From the NCBI GenBank assembly GCA_902806595.1, contig CADCXC010000008.1, forward strand, positions 1-64,000: a DNA stretch of 64,000 nucleotides, read 5' to 3'. The notes under the pieces are model-generated. The model had not been told where the DNA came from. It worked only from the letters and a program-made list of their open reading frames with translations, and ran no database searches. The DNA is from Pyrenopolyporus hunteri (Eukaryota; Ascomycota; Sordariomycetes; Xylariales; Hypoxylaceae). The position numbers and the translations under genes were made by a program. Shown piece after piece: positions 47,519-60,560 of the stretch; position 1 is the first letter of the stretch; every line of letters starts with the position of its first letter.

Positions 47519-50500
47519 CTCGTAGCTTAGATCTTCGAATAGAAGACGGGGAGAGGCTACAAAGATGATGCCGGTCAGCAGGATTTTTACTCGAGGATGA
47601 CCATTTGTTGTACGAGTTGACTGAGAGAAAATGATATTGAAAGGTAAAATGAGGTGGGAAAAAAGATTGACAGAAGTATGAACCTGCCTATCAACACAGA
47701 AAATACAAAACAGTGCCTAGGTACTGGCTATCAATGTTGGCCAGGCGATACAATCACCTATCGACTGAGAAACGATGAGGGTAAAACATGATGGTACATG
47801 AAGATACATAGTAACAGATGCAACCAGGAGATAACTAGGCGTAGGGTACGGGATAAGGGGTTCGGGCACCTTACTCGGAGTATCAAGGAGATAGAGAACT
47901 CCACCGTCCCAACAACCACTGCCCGGATTTAGAAGAGGGTGAATAAAGACAAAAAGCCTTGCCTAAGACTCGAAAAGATCAGCATATAACCTAATGCCTT
48001 CAAAACACCGACGGACGGAGGACAGAAGCAAGTATATCCAGTAATAGGGGAGACTATAAAGAGAGATGGTATCAACCCCTTCCAAGGATACACCCACAGA
48101 AGAAGTTGGTGATGTATATCACCTACCCTTTATCGTTGTACGGACGCACCCTAGAGTAACTTCAGGAAGCAGACTAAGGGTGATTGCCGGCAGATGACGG
48201 CGATGTTATTGCGAAATGCGCCTCGATCCCAGCGACGCGACAACGCGACAACGCCTATATCCGGGATATCCGACTTAAGGCATACGGCGGTACGATTGCT
48301 GTCGGCTCTCGTGGAGGTAGGTTCAAGACATCGAAGTCGTGTTCGTCGGTACCGCACTGATAGTCTATGTAGGTAGGTGCTAGCTATTGCCCTACTCTAC
48401 TTCGTTAGACGAATAAAGCGATGAGGGAGCAGGCTGATGGTCTTTACAAGACGGAGTTAAGAAGTCGCCGACTTGACAGACGAGGAGCCAGTGGCGACGA
48501 GCCAGGGTCAGAAGGGCAGGACACAAAGAGCCAAGATTGGCAGGCCGTGAAAGATAGCGTAGCGGGAGGACGAAGAGCACGGATTGAAATGAATGATACG
48601 TCTAGAGTGAATGTAGACCGTGGGCGTTGCCGACGGGTGTATGCAAAAAGAAGAAATATTATCTTGTATCAGAGATGAGGTATAGATAGGTGTTGTGGGC
48701 TGGCGTCAACCATTGATGGGACGCGTGACGGGTCTAATAATAGGTAGTCGAGGCCGTGACAAGGTGGCGGGAGGGCGACGGCGAACGTGTTGATGAAAGA
48801 AGAAGAATAGGAACGAGGCGCTGCGTGAAAAGCGCAGGAGCTGAAGCGTGAAGGAACTTCTAAGATTTCCCGGGGGGGAGTTTAGCAGGAAGGAGGTAAT
48901 AATGGGCAACGGGTAGGTTCAGGTAGGTAGGAGTAGGTAAGGTTTAGGTAGTCACTTGTCGCGCGTTTCTTAACGCCTTTCTGCACGGACGGGTGCGGAT
49001 GCACAGACCACTGCAAAACATGAATGTTCCCACAGTTGCAGCCAACCCGCAGCCAATCAAATCGGTTTAAACTCAATTAAGCTGGACCCGCCAAGACTTT
49101 CTCTGGTGTGTCATACCAAAAAAATTGGCATAACAGGCATAATAGGCTTAACAACTCCAACCCTGAGCGTCTCCGACAATCCGTCCGTCTTCACTCCAAT
49201 TCCTCAACATCAAACCTCGACATCTTGGACATTTTAGAAAACCCCCCGGGCCAACGCAAAAACGCTTTATCAATGGCCTTTTATGAGGTCGCCTGCATAT
49301 ATAGCACCTAATTGACTAGTTTTCAACATGCCAGTGCCCAGTGATGAGTGCATTCAGAAGCAAATGCAATTTGCAAGTCGGCCGTCTTCGACCAGAAATA
49401 TCTCCAATGTCTATCCCCAGATTTGCATCATATCGACGGCGCTACGATGCGGCTCAAAACTCAAGGTCAGCCCTACGAGCCGCTTCGAAAGGGGCCGGGG
49501 ACGCGGTTGCGTGGGTACAAGTCATGTTAGACCCAATGTTTTTTCGGCCAACTCGCCGACCCGATGAGAGGGCAGCGACCGGGTTTGACTGTTCCGAATG
49601 CCTGAGAATGATAGGTAGATACCTGAGGCAGACACTATGGTATTAGTCAGATCGTCGTCACGGTGTCCCCCCAGAAAGCAATTCAACCCCAATTCACGCA
49701 TACCCCTTCCGTTCCCCCAGACCACATGCAACACCGAGAGCTACTCTCTATACGAGAATTGTAAAATCAGGTATACGAACTCCGCGGGAAATAAGACCAA
49801 ATGCAGGACTACCTACCTACCTAGGTACGCAGGTAAGTCAATTCCTGGATACATACGACTCGAGCTTACGAACTCCGCGACGTCTATGTCTACGTCTACG
49901 TCCATCATCTCTCGTACACGCAGGCATCTCCTATTAGCAAACATATCCATATAGCTGGAGTTGTTCATATTCGCTTCGGATATCTAATAGCTGGTCAAGG
50001 TGACTCCATAACCACCGAAATCAGTCACCCTGGCTCAAGCCACCCCAGGCAGCAGACGGCAGCCATTCAGCCCATTCCAGTCGAATACGTCTCTAATCCC
50101 TACCCGTCTCCCCTCTCCACTTTCTCTCACGCTCCAATCACTCACTCAGAGGCCTCTTAGCTGCTTACCATAGTAGGTTATATGTAGGTAGGTTTGGAAG
50201 ACGCAAGACCTCGACAAAAGTACATCTTCACCATATGTCATTCATCCAAACGCGAGCCGGTCAATGCGGCACCTTGCTGCAGCAATTACAATGATGCATC
50301 AATTTCCACAATAGCTCCAATACTTAGCACCGGGTCTTCCAAGCACTCGCGCCTCCGCCATTCAAACAGTCAACCATGTTTGCTCAACAGTACAACCGGA
50401 TTCCTTCGTGCTAACCTATCCACACCCCTAAGTCGGGTATATCAGGGACAACAGTCTAGACTTGATAAATTGGCACTGTCTTTCTTCCTGCTTACGCGAC

Positions 50501-51613
50501 CTCGATCGCATTTTAGTATAGCCAAGCCAATGGGGATCTCCCCGGCCGAAAATGTAATCGGACCCCTCAAAATCCCTCGTGCTCTTACTACATAGTATAT
50601 GCTATGTATGGTATCATCTTCAAGGGGGCAAAAGGCAAACCGACGAGAAGGAATCCCTTATCAATTCAGCCGCAAAGTCCCGGGTGTAAGACATTTCCTT
50701 CAGGCAGCGAACGCAGGAAGCAACGCAAACATAACCCAACCTTGACCACCAACTCGACCGCTAAACCAGGATGGGTACCGACTTGGTCCAAGCCCATACA
50801 CGATGGCCTCCTTGGCCGCATATTACGGCACCGCTGATTTTAATAGGGCTGACTACATTAGGCTCGTCCCACTCTCGGCGGAAGATCACTTGCGGGGTGA
50901 GTAATAGGAATGCTTCTGGCCTCAGTCATAACGCACCCACACACCGTTTATTGCTCATCCCCCTACGCTAAAGACTCCTTCATCCGCGGACCCATTGGCC
51001 ACGAGGAAAGATACCAGCTCTATCCATTGGCGTCGCGGATGGCCGTCCAGCCGAGGACCCTGTTTTTGTGCCTGTCGAATGCATCCTACCTAATCAACGC
51101 TCTTCCCTTATTCCTCCACCCTAACCTTGTGACGGCATGTATGTTGGGCCAAGTGGCCCGTCGCTTGAGCCGCCAAGCTTCCCTGTCAAAGATAAGTGTA
51201 GGTAATACATATCTGGTTGATTGTGCTTGTGTGCGTGTTATACATACCCATCTAAGATACCTTATATAAAAGGGCCAGCCCCAGGCAGCGATATTTTGAC
51301 TTTCGATTTCCGTCGAGGCCCAACTCCTTTCGCATTACTTTGACATTTCTTTTTTGCTCTACGGTCATCGTAAATAAATAACTGCACCAGGAGTGCGAAA
51401 TCATAGACCCTGGGGGGCCGTCCATTCTACATTTAATCCATTAATACGGCCGTCAGGTTGACAGCCTTGCTCAAGCTTGAAGCTTGCCAGAAAACCGCAC
51501 GCCTTAATATCAACCCAAAACGTCCCACCCCCATCAAGAATATCCGCACTCAGAGAATCCATACCCCTACCACGTACATACGTTACGTCGAAGCCAACCC
51601 GCCTCCATTCAAG
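47519..51613. promoter_or_regulatory. Long intergenic region upstream of two divergent genes
   Basis: 4.1 kb between the ATPase start (minus) and the start of the small Ser-rich protein (plus). No convincing coding frame. It contains many TAGGTA/TACCTA motifs (for example 48,370-48,380, 48,912-48,952 and 49,809-49,828) and a TATA element at 51,264. The 47,520-48,000 part probably includes the ATPase 5' untranslated region. Open frames of 60-130 codons here have random composition. Confidence 0.45.
51264..51273 (+). promoter_or_regulatory. TATA box of the Ser-rich small-protein gene
   Basis: TATATAAAAG occurs 340 nt before the start codon, followed at about 30-60 nt by a pyrimidine-containing region with plausible start sites (near 51,300-51,330). 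It is one of the best TATA matches in this part of the window. No transcript evidence is available. Confidence 0.45.
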
Positions 51614-51982
51614 ATGTCTCGAGGTGTACCCCCGGCCCCGCTCAACCTCCGTGACTCGAGCGAATCTTCGCACAGTCGCCAAGACAGCTTCAGTTCCTAC
51701 TCGTCAGACAAAGACAAGGTTGGTAGAGCCGCCCGTCGCCCGCAGCTCCCTGTCACCGCTCTCAGGTCTAACTCGCACCTACAGGAGACTCCCACAAGCG
51801 GCGTATTTGATGCCTCTCCTAAGTCGTCATACGGTCAATCCACGCCTAAGCGCAAGTCCTCCAGCTCTTCCTCGAAGCCACACTCACCGACCGTGAACGT
51901 GTACACACACTGTGGCCGTCACACCGACCAATATCTCTTCGGCGGCTGGTCTAACGTCGTCAAATCCTTTAAAAGGCACTAG
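51614..51982 (+). CDS. Small Ser-rich protein with conserved Cys/His-containing C-terminus (122 aa)
   Basis: The start is placed at the ATG of MetSerArgGlyValPro rather than at upstream in-frame codons. Sequence before it is low-complexity and in-frame only by chance, while the protein changes character there. Residues 1-85 are disordered and Ser/Arg/Pro-rich (SerSerGluSerSerHisSer, SerThrProLysArgLysSerSer). The last ~30 residues hold ValTyrThrHisCysGlyArgHisThrAspGlnTyrLeuPheGlyGlyTrp. That type of motif is seen in a family of small fungal proteins of unknown function. The Cys and two His could bind a metal, but this is only a suggestion. No signal peptide or membrane segment. A TATA box lies 340 nt upstream. 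Confidence 0.7.
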   Translation: MSRGVPPAPLNLRDSSESSHSRQDSFSSYSSDKDKVGRAARRPQLPVTALRSNSHLQETPTSGVFDASPKSSYGQSTPKRKSSSSSSKPHSPTVNVYTHCGRHTDQYLFGGWSNVVKSFKRH

Positions 51983-53122
51983 GCCGCCTTTCCCCAGTTC
52001 GACGTTGACCCCGAGAATATCTTTGTTGTTATCCGCAGCTCTCTCTGTTTGATACAGTCTTCACTCTGCAGCCGCAAGATCGGAATTAATTGGACACGGT
52101 TCCTAAGCATGGAGCATGGTCGCGTGATACGCGCAGGATGATTAATGACAAAAATTATACCCATATACGGAAGATATAATGATAGGATATAATATGACGA
52201 GAAATGAGATACGAATAAAACCGCTCCGGACGTGTTACCGTTCCCTTTTGTCTAATGACCTGACTTCGTGCCTAACACTTTGATATCCGCCATAACGATA
52301 TGTCTTTACAGGCTTCAAACCCAACCCCTTCCAGCCAACAGCCTTGGATCGTAAAACAACATTACAGGCACACAGATAGCGCGCCACGAGAGTCCATCGG
52401 AGAAGACGAAATAAACCGTATAATTTAATTCAATTATTATGTCATCTTGGAAATTCCAACTCCTATAGGTTTGATAAATAGTTTAACCATCACCGAGGCT
52501 TTTACTCCTACTCAGCAGATGTAAAGCAGGCAGATAAAAACATACCGCCCTTGAGGTATATATAAGCAGCCACAAATCTGTTCCTGTCGCAGAACTTTTC
52601 TCTTTTCCATTTTTCCTTTCCCCTTTCGTTCCCGTGACTACGAGCCCATGCCTATGTCTCGCCATCTCACGGTTTTTATGAGACTGTCTCGGGAGAGCGC
52701 CTCGGCCGGTAGTTTAAATATTAACTACCATACCTAAACTAAGCCATTCTTCTCGTTTCGTTATAGTGGGAGTTTCACCACAGCATGGTTTATTATGAAT
52801 GATTAGTTCATATGTTTCACCGTGAAGATATACGTATTGAAGCGAGCTCTATCGCCACTAGGCAATTCACTTTCGACAAGCGATATCTAACCGTCAGCCG
52901 AGCAATAGACGAGGGTCAGATCGCTTTGGAAATCAATATATACTAGAGCGTCGCATTATATTTCGATATATGGAATTGTTGGTATTCCGTTTGGGGCTGT
53001 TGTGCCGGCAATGACACGAGGCATCTGACGTAATTCGATCGTGGGAATGAGTTCCCGAAAGATCTCTCTACATTCATGATCATCCCAGGGACGTCAACCA
53101 TCCCCTATCGCATAATTACGCC

Positions 53123-53443
53123 TTAGATGCACGGGAGGGAAAGGCTGACCGTCAAGAGCGCAATATTCCTGGCCAAACCATACTGGAACATGCCGAAACA
53201 ATATTGAGCTTCGTAGGGCAAAAGGCCTCCTAATTGAATCCAGTAATTCGAAAGCATAGAAAAAGGGAAAAAAACAATGGCACTGGTTGTGAATGGGATA
53301 TAGAACACCATGAGAACGTACTCAAGAATGGCGCCAATATGCGCACCATTCCGCTCAGGGTCCATTACATACCAAGTACCAGCCTGCTACCTAGGTACCA
53401 TCAGGGCGGAACCAAGGATAGTGATAAATACGCCGAAAGTGGC
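53123..53443 (-). pseudogene. Fragment encoding a hydrophobic, membrane-protein-like sequence
   Basis: One minus-strand frame reads MetProLeuAspAlaThrPheGlyValPheIleThrIleLeuGly from 53,443, then a single TAG stop. It resumes in the same frame (GlnAlaGlyThrTrpTyrValMetAsp) and runs to 53,123 with two to three stretches that could span a membrane. The stop lies inside a TACCTAGGTAG motif. A preceding CCCTTAG could be a splice acceptor. It may be a remnant of a transporter or channel, or chance; no family is recognised. Confidence 0.3.
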
Positions 53444-56400
53444 ATCTAAGGGCATAATTCCCTTTTTTTTTTCTTCCTCTCCCCTTAATATCCACTGACT
53501 CATGCCCCTCGTGTAGCACACAGTCGGTACTTCGACGCGGATGAGGGCATATAAGCGGATAACCGCGTCCAGCTACAACTTGGCCGCCCCAAAACCTCGG
53601 TTTCTGCTTTCCTGCCAAACGTACTCCGACCCTGCATAAATTAGAAGCGGCATATTTCATGAAGAATCCATGACCGGGGTCGGCTTATACGGGTCGGTTG
53701 AACGGGAACTGCGCAGAGATTGTGAAGAACTGATTGATACTTCCCTACCTACGTTACCTGGTAGACATGCTTAGAAGATACCTAGATTATGTACCAGATT
53801 CACATCACCAGAATAAGAGAATGAGAATTCGCTTGTGATTAAGGTTATGACTCAAATACACGTGTGACTGAACGGCCTTTTCCCTCCTCTCATACGATAT
53901 CGTCCGGCTCCCCGTGTCCTGGTATCGTACGGCTGGTACCTGCTATCCACTTGCTACCTATCCACTTACCTCTTAGGCGTTCACTACCTACCGGTACCGA
54001 CGCGAGGTAACCGCATGTTTATCCCCGACATAGCGTAAATTAGGTGTCATGTCGGTAGCGGATATCAACGCGCCGCTTACGCACCCGCGGCGGGCAACAA
54101 ACACTATTCCTGAGACCGCCAGGCGTGACCCTTCTTATCCTGGAGCACATCAGTGCATGATGCAGTAGTAGGTAGGCAGCTGCTGTGTAAGCCCACGCAT
54201 GAAACATGCCGGATATGCGGACCCGAGAGAGGGTGCGCTTTGGGAGTTGGAGAGGTATGTACCTATCTATCTACCGCATACCTGAAGGCCTATTCGCGCA
54301 TGTAGCAGTCGGGCTGGATTCTTTATACTTCTAGGCCTGGCCACCGCCAGTTCATGATACCTACCTACCTGCCTACACAGATACTATGCTTATGCCTGTG
54401 CCTATGCATGGGATCGGGCCATCGGCCGGACAAGACATGTGAGAGAATAAAAGAAACTTGAGGTACGATCCTATTTTTTCAAGCGCGGCCGGATTCACAC
54501 CCTACCCCGACAAGAAGCCTCGCCCATTGCTCCCGACAGAGCAGCAGCAACCTCGGATACGTTAATGTCGTGGCTCTGAGGGTATGCGGTGCGCTCGGGA
54601 TACAGAACGCGGACCCCCGTAGTGGGAAGCGACAAGTTTCTTCGAGACCGGTCCACGGGCACCGAGCCGTGGACTTCACTGGCTGGCGAAGCTACTTTTT
54701 GGCGTCCGGGTGGCTGGAATACGCCCGTTTCACCTGAAGGGTCTCGACTCTTCTCCTAGCCCAGTCGCACGAAGCGGGCACACCAACTGATTAAATTCCG
54801 ACGACGCATGATCCCGAACCCTGGGGAGGGGGGTTGGTAGGTAGGTAGGTAAGGTACCTATTCGAGCTTGTGGCTTGAATTAGATTGCTCGTCTGTGATC
54901 TCCTAATGAACTGGCAGCGCAACGATTTTCTTGGGACTCTAGATCTGAGAAGACATTCATTCTCTCGAATCTTGGGTCTAAGTTGATATTCAATCAAGTG
55001 TATCGAGTACGCCGAGGCGATAGAGGCGGATCCCTTATGTAACAACGTGTCTTTGTTTGCTGATTGAAGAGTTGACTATGGGATCTTGCATGGATGCGCT
55101 GTAGAACCACCCGTAGCCACCACGGCTGTAGCACATCTGGGTGTCTCAAGAAAAAGTCGCTATGGTACCTATTGGACGGCGTAGTGGATCTCGGAGGAAA
55201 TCTTGATTCCTTAAGGGTTCTAATATTGCTATCCCGCCGCGTTGAGCTTGCGAAGACCGCAATACTCGTACTATGAACATTAGAGAAAGAGAGTTGTAAA
55301 AATTGAACGACTCAACTTTGGTGACGAGGTGTGGTATCTAACAATTCCAGTATTTCTATGGCGTTAATTTCTAGAGCATATGCGACGGAGTGTCAAATAT
55401 GCAAGATACCGCAATGCGAGCATCCATCTTGAGAAGATCCCTTTTCTCCTGTAGGCCGGGCCAGTTGATAGACGCCCGTCAAGCAAAGCCCGCGTCGCGC
55501 TAGTTCGTGGATGGAATACCGGGGGATGACGAAAATCGCAACAGACTTTATCGAGACTTAAGCGTGTATCGGGGAAGGCCTTGCTAGATATACGTATCCC
55601 ATAATGTTTCACCTTTGCCCGTGTATATTGGAAATATTGGATTTAAGCAGGGCCCGGTGAGGATTAAGTTCGTCTGCGACTCGTAGACTGCGAATCACCA
55701 ATTCTGAACAGGGACTAGCTCTGTAACGAGTGCTGCAGTTTGCTGTTGATGATTGTGATTGCTAGGTCGTGAGCGCTACTCTATTAGGAAGCTTTCGAGC
55801 TTCGAAATTCGATCTTCGATCCTCCGACGGCTTTTTGTCCGTCTAGATACCTCCTATACGATTAAAGAGTCAAGGCGAGTCATAAGTACAAGAGATCATG
55901 CCTACTCGAATAGCCGGCGAGTTTCGTCCTTTTTATTATTTTTATTCTATTTTTATTATCTTTTATTCCCGTGCGGTGATAAATGGGATGTTGTTCCCTG
56001 CTATTTGGGGGCTATTCCTATTCTCCAAGACAACCAGGTCCCTTCGTCCTATTGCCGCCGTCACTTTACCACGGCTGTTGCCGCATATTGCCAAGCCTGG
56101 GGTTACAGATAGGCCTTCCCTGTCAGATGCCGGGCGGCGTTTTACTGGATGCTGATTTCATTTCCAAGACAGAATGAGCCCTTAGGTTGCAGTTTGCATG
56201 TCAAGCTGAAATGCTCTCTTGAAACCCAGACCTTCTATTTGAGGCAGGGAAGAACGCGGGCTTCTTCTGCGGTCGACATATATGCTCATGTTTCACGACC
56301 CCTTATCATGGCGAAACGAGCATGAAGCAAGGACGTACCCTCCATCTAGGAATATGCACCCAGGTATGTAAGTGTAAGGGCCAATTCTGACGCCATTCTG

Positions 56401-59361
56401 TCTGGATATATAGTGGTAGACGTAAGAGGGATCAGGCGAAGCTGGCCGCGATGCAAGATTCGTTTTTCTGAGCTTCTGTCATCGGTCTCAGCGAGAGACT
56501 TCGCGTGAAGGACGCGATGTACGATAAATTATATCTGAATTGACGACCAAACGCGGATCGACGTATCTACACGCCTACATACACACAAAGAGAGGAATAG
56601 GGGTTCGATGCAGGCGTAGGCTTGTATGTATGCACAGACCGCGTTGATAATAATAGAAATAATATATCCATGGTAGACACGGGGAAAAATAGGGGCCTCT
56701 CCACGGATGGATCTTGACTATTGATGGAGGACCGTCTTTACGCTGGCGCAATTGTCTCTTTGCACCTAACCGATTCGCCGCGCTATTTGGATTTTCCTGG
56801 TCTTTGCTTCTTGCAAACGATCGTCAGATCTGTGATCCTATCGTGGGGATGTAAATAGCTGGCTTGACTATGTGGACACCGAAGGCTAACCCTCATATGA
56901 AAATGATATAAATACGGTAGAATGGATGATATCTCGGCAAGGGAAATCATGTTATAATTGCATAAATACAAGTCGATTATATGTGAATCCGTGGTTTACT
57001 GCCTAATTAAAGCTTGGGTTAACCCTGATATATGCCTGGGTACAGTGTTATTAATTGAATCTGTAACTGGCTCGAAAGCTCAAAACAGCATCTCATTTCA
57101 TTGCTATATTTCGCAAGTAGCCTTTCTACTATTGAGAGCTGAGGCGTAGCTGGGAGTCTTTCGATGTGCGTGTGCCAATTTGGCTCATTTTCATCTGCAT
57201 TATTATTAGTCACCAGCTCAAACGAGTAGAGAATGGCGTTGATCGCCGGTGAGAGTTGGCTCCTACGTTCCTTTTGGGGCCTGGCTGAAATGAACGATCT
57301 CCGTCAGTCCCGCGCAATTCCTTGGATAATAGGATGATACGTACCGTATAACCACTCCCTTAGCCACGGTGCCCGCAGAAACACAGCACCACCGCTGCCA
57401 CGTTCGAGACACGGCTCCGAATTGCGTACCTACATATAGCGATTTGCAGTATTTGCAACTGTCGATCTATCAAGATATCTTCCCCTGCAGGAATTGGGGG
57501 ATATGTACCTACATACCTACCTACGTGTCGAAAGCCGAGTTCATAAGCCGAATTGGGATTGCTTAGGCCACTTGTATCCGGTACGCCCGTCATTAAAGTT
57601 GTCTGTAAATGTAATATCCCTTATCAGGGCCACAAAGGACAAGGCGACATACACTAGTTATCTACCTACCCATATTATCTGGATTCGTGGATTCGCGTAG
57701 GTAGGCTCTGAGCGGTCACGTCATTCCCCAGGATTGATCACCTCCTCTGGGGTATCTATGCCCGAAAAGTTGTCTTGTGAGGTAGCATACCGATGTACAT
57801 AGTTGGTAATGGTGTAGGTAGTATGTAATAAGCTCTGGCGTGTCCACCGAATGTTCGATTCCTCTTTGTAAGACGCCGATTGCTTGCTCCGAGATCAAAA
57901 TGCGTGGTAGGTAGGTATTGTATGTAGGAATTCTCGAAGCTCGCTAAGGAATCCGCCTCCCACCCCCACACACGGCAGCACAGCATAGTATACTGTACGG
58001 TAGCATAGTACATGATGGGATTCTTGTGACAACGAGCAGATCGAATCGAACCATGGGTGCAGCATGGTGTGCGGCGAATTCTCTCCGGGCGTCTGCAACT
58101 TATACTACCTACCTAGGGCATCGTCTATAATGTACACGAGCATGTATTTCGTATGGCTGCCGCGTCATGCTGTAAAGCATCTCCGATCCCCTTGTTCGTG
58201 CTTGTCTAGCGCGGCATGGGGCCATGGCCAATAGTTGTCAGGTAGCTCCTTGTCTCATCAACAATCCCGTCGGGGTGGAGGCCAATTGGCACACACGAGC
58301 TTGGATGAATGCAGTTTAGCAGCGCGTTCTAAATAGTACCACAGTTTCTACCAGAACTGCCACAGTACTATGTAGAAGGGGGAACATAACATGGAGCCCT
58401 TGTAATAATCTTGAGGTGGCGCGGTCGCGGTACTTGAGTCTTCAGGGGAATCCTGTAGCCGGGTACTTTACCACCTACTTTTTAGTCTTGGTTGGAAAGG
58501 TATCGTGACTACTGCTACGGGGCAAAACAACAACAATAACAAACAATACTTTACTCTTCCTTTCTATCTCTCTTCCTTCAGTTTCTCTCTGTCTCTCTGT
58601 TTATCTTCGACAATTGCTAGCGCGGCCCTATTACAGGTATAACATGGTTGTACGTTATACAGTACGAGTAGTAGTAGTAGTATATACGACGTACGTGTAT
58701 ACCTGTCCGGTGTCAGTCAGCCCGATGTCTACCTACATACATGTATACCATAGAGGTAGTAGGTTGACGCATCGAATGTGGATGTGTGTTGCACTGCTAG
58801 GTGGACTGTCCTCGGTGAGTTTACGCAAACGGATGCTCGACTTCGACTGATTAGGGGGTTGAGGCACCTAAGACGCCTATGTAAACAATTAAAGATATGT
58901 AAATAAAACGCCATAAACGTCGTAGGTGTCAATGCTCGTCATGCGGTTCAGCGGCCTACATCAAATCGGCCCATCTCTACGTAGATAAGCGTACAATACT
59001 ACTATGTAGGTATGTTCCATAGTATGCTGGATCGTGCTACGGAGGTAGAGAGATTCGTGCGCGTTCCACAACTCGCCGACATGGAGTTTTCTCCTCATCT
59101 TCCACCCAGACAGCCCAGAGTTGCAAGCGCGGGGCCGTCAACAGGACACTAAATCTCTCGTTAGAGCCTGCGCCGTTTCTTTCCCCTTGAGCGTCGCAGT
59201 CGAAAAGGGGAGATATGTCGCTAGTTTGATGTACGGGGGGTTTTAATAACGAAATTTAATGCTGAGGCGCCAAGTCTTATTTGGGCTGGTACATACCTAC
59301 CTATGTTGTCACTCAGTACTGATAATTACTAGGTACTCCTAGCATGTATTAGCAGACCACC

Positions 59362-59410
59362 TTCTAGGTACCTACATTTACCTAGGTAGGTATCTAGGTA
59401 CCTAGTAGGC
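59362..59410 (+). repeat. Dense cluster of TACCTAGGTA-type motifs
   Basis: Within 49 bp there are six overlapping or adjacent TACCTA/TAGGTA boxes, including palindromes of the TACCTAGGTA type. It is the densest example of a motif found dozens of times between about 47.7 and 60.1 kb. Other clusters lie at 48,912-48,952, 49,809-49,828, 54,358-54,375 and 54,836-54,860. Confidence 0.8.
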
Positions 59411-60144
59411 GAATGCAATTTGTACAAAACACCCATTTTCATACCTGGGTACGGACGAGTCAAGACGACAAATGTACCTGGTAGGCATGCGAATTATGTA
59501 CATGTACCCCTTTCGAGATGTGGATTCCGCTGAAATAAAATAACAAATATATGTAAAATAAAATAAAAAAGCTCCATCCATACCATACATACACGTCCAT
59601 AGAGACATTGTCGGGTATTGTACGGGTACTAGGTAGGTCTTATTAAAGCTAGTAGTACCTAGAAGGAACAGGTACAGCGCCCTCGCTTGGGTTTATGTCG
59701 CTCGTACAAATTCGTACCTACATGCACTAGGATAGGCGCGATGCTATTATGCACCGGTCTTTTCTACATTTGGCTAGTACCACGGCGAGAACTGCAGCAG
59801 TCATAGACCATTATACGGGGTCTGGGTTTGGCTTTTGGCTTCGGCCCCACTTGCTATCCCCTAAGTCTGTTCTTTGCATAGAGGTACATAGCAATTAGCA
59901 TAGGCTGGTAAGGTGGTACCTAGCAAGCTGGGACGCTACCTCATTGTACCAAGGCGAGGCATGGGACGAATGTACGCGCGCGTATCCCTACAGCACAGCG
60001 GTACTTACCCTACTCGCACGCACGTACCTAGAAGTAGAATTGGGTCCAACGCTACATGAACCTACAACTCATGGGATGGCTACATGCACCTACCTGGTCT
60101 GCTACGCTATCTGCTAGGTAGCTGGCACTGCCAGAAAGAAAGAA

Positions 60145-60560
60145 TTCAAACCTCAACTTCCAATCTTCCTTCTCTTTCCATCCCAATGCTCTTCTGAATA
60201 ACATCAACTCTCTTTCCCCCCCTCCTTACACCTATCTCTCCTTCTTCTTATCCCCCGTCGTCTTCTCTATTTACTTGATTACATAGTACATAGCGTTATT
60301 CAGAAATTGCACCCTGTTCCAATTTTTTTTGTGTGTGTTGTTGTCATCCCACGACTCCCCTTTTGTCGAGGGCCTTTTTTTTCTCTCTTAACCATCCCTT
60401 TCCCGTCTCTTAAGTTTTCTCCCCGTCTCCTTCGAGCCCTTTTCCCTTTGGTGCCTGTCTTAGACTGCGCGGCACCATCAGATTAAGCGGCGTTCGTATC
60501 TTTTAACAACAAGAAATCCACTCCCCCAAAAAAACACGATTAGTTTCTTCCTCTCTCGAC
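60145..60560 (+). promoter_or_regulatory. Pyrimidine-rich promoter / 5' leader of the Bni4-like gene
   Basis: Long CT-rich runs (CTCTCTTTCC, CTTCTTCTTATC, TCCTTCGAGC and similar) lie 0.7-1.1 kb before the start codon. CT-rich tracts around start sites are common in highly expressed or long-leader fungal genes. There is no clear TATA box. The region between this tract and 61,239 has several short upstream frames. Confidence 0.4.
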
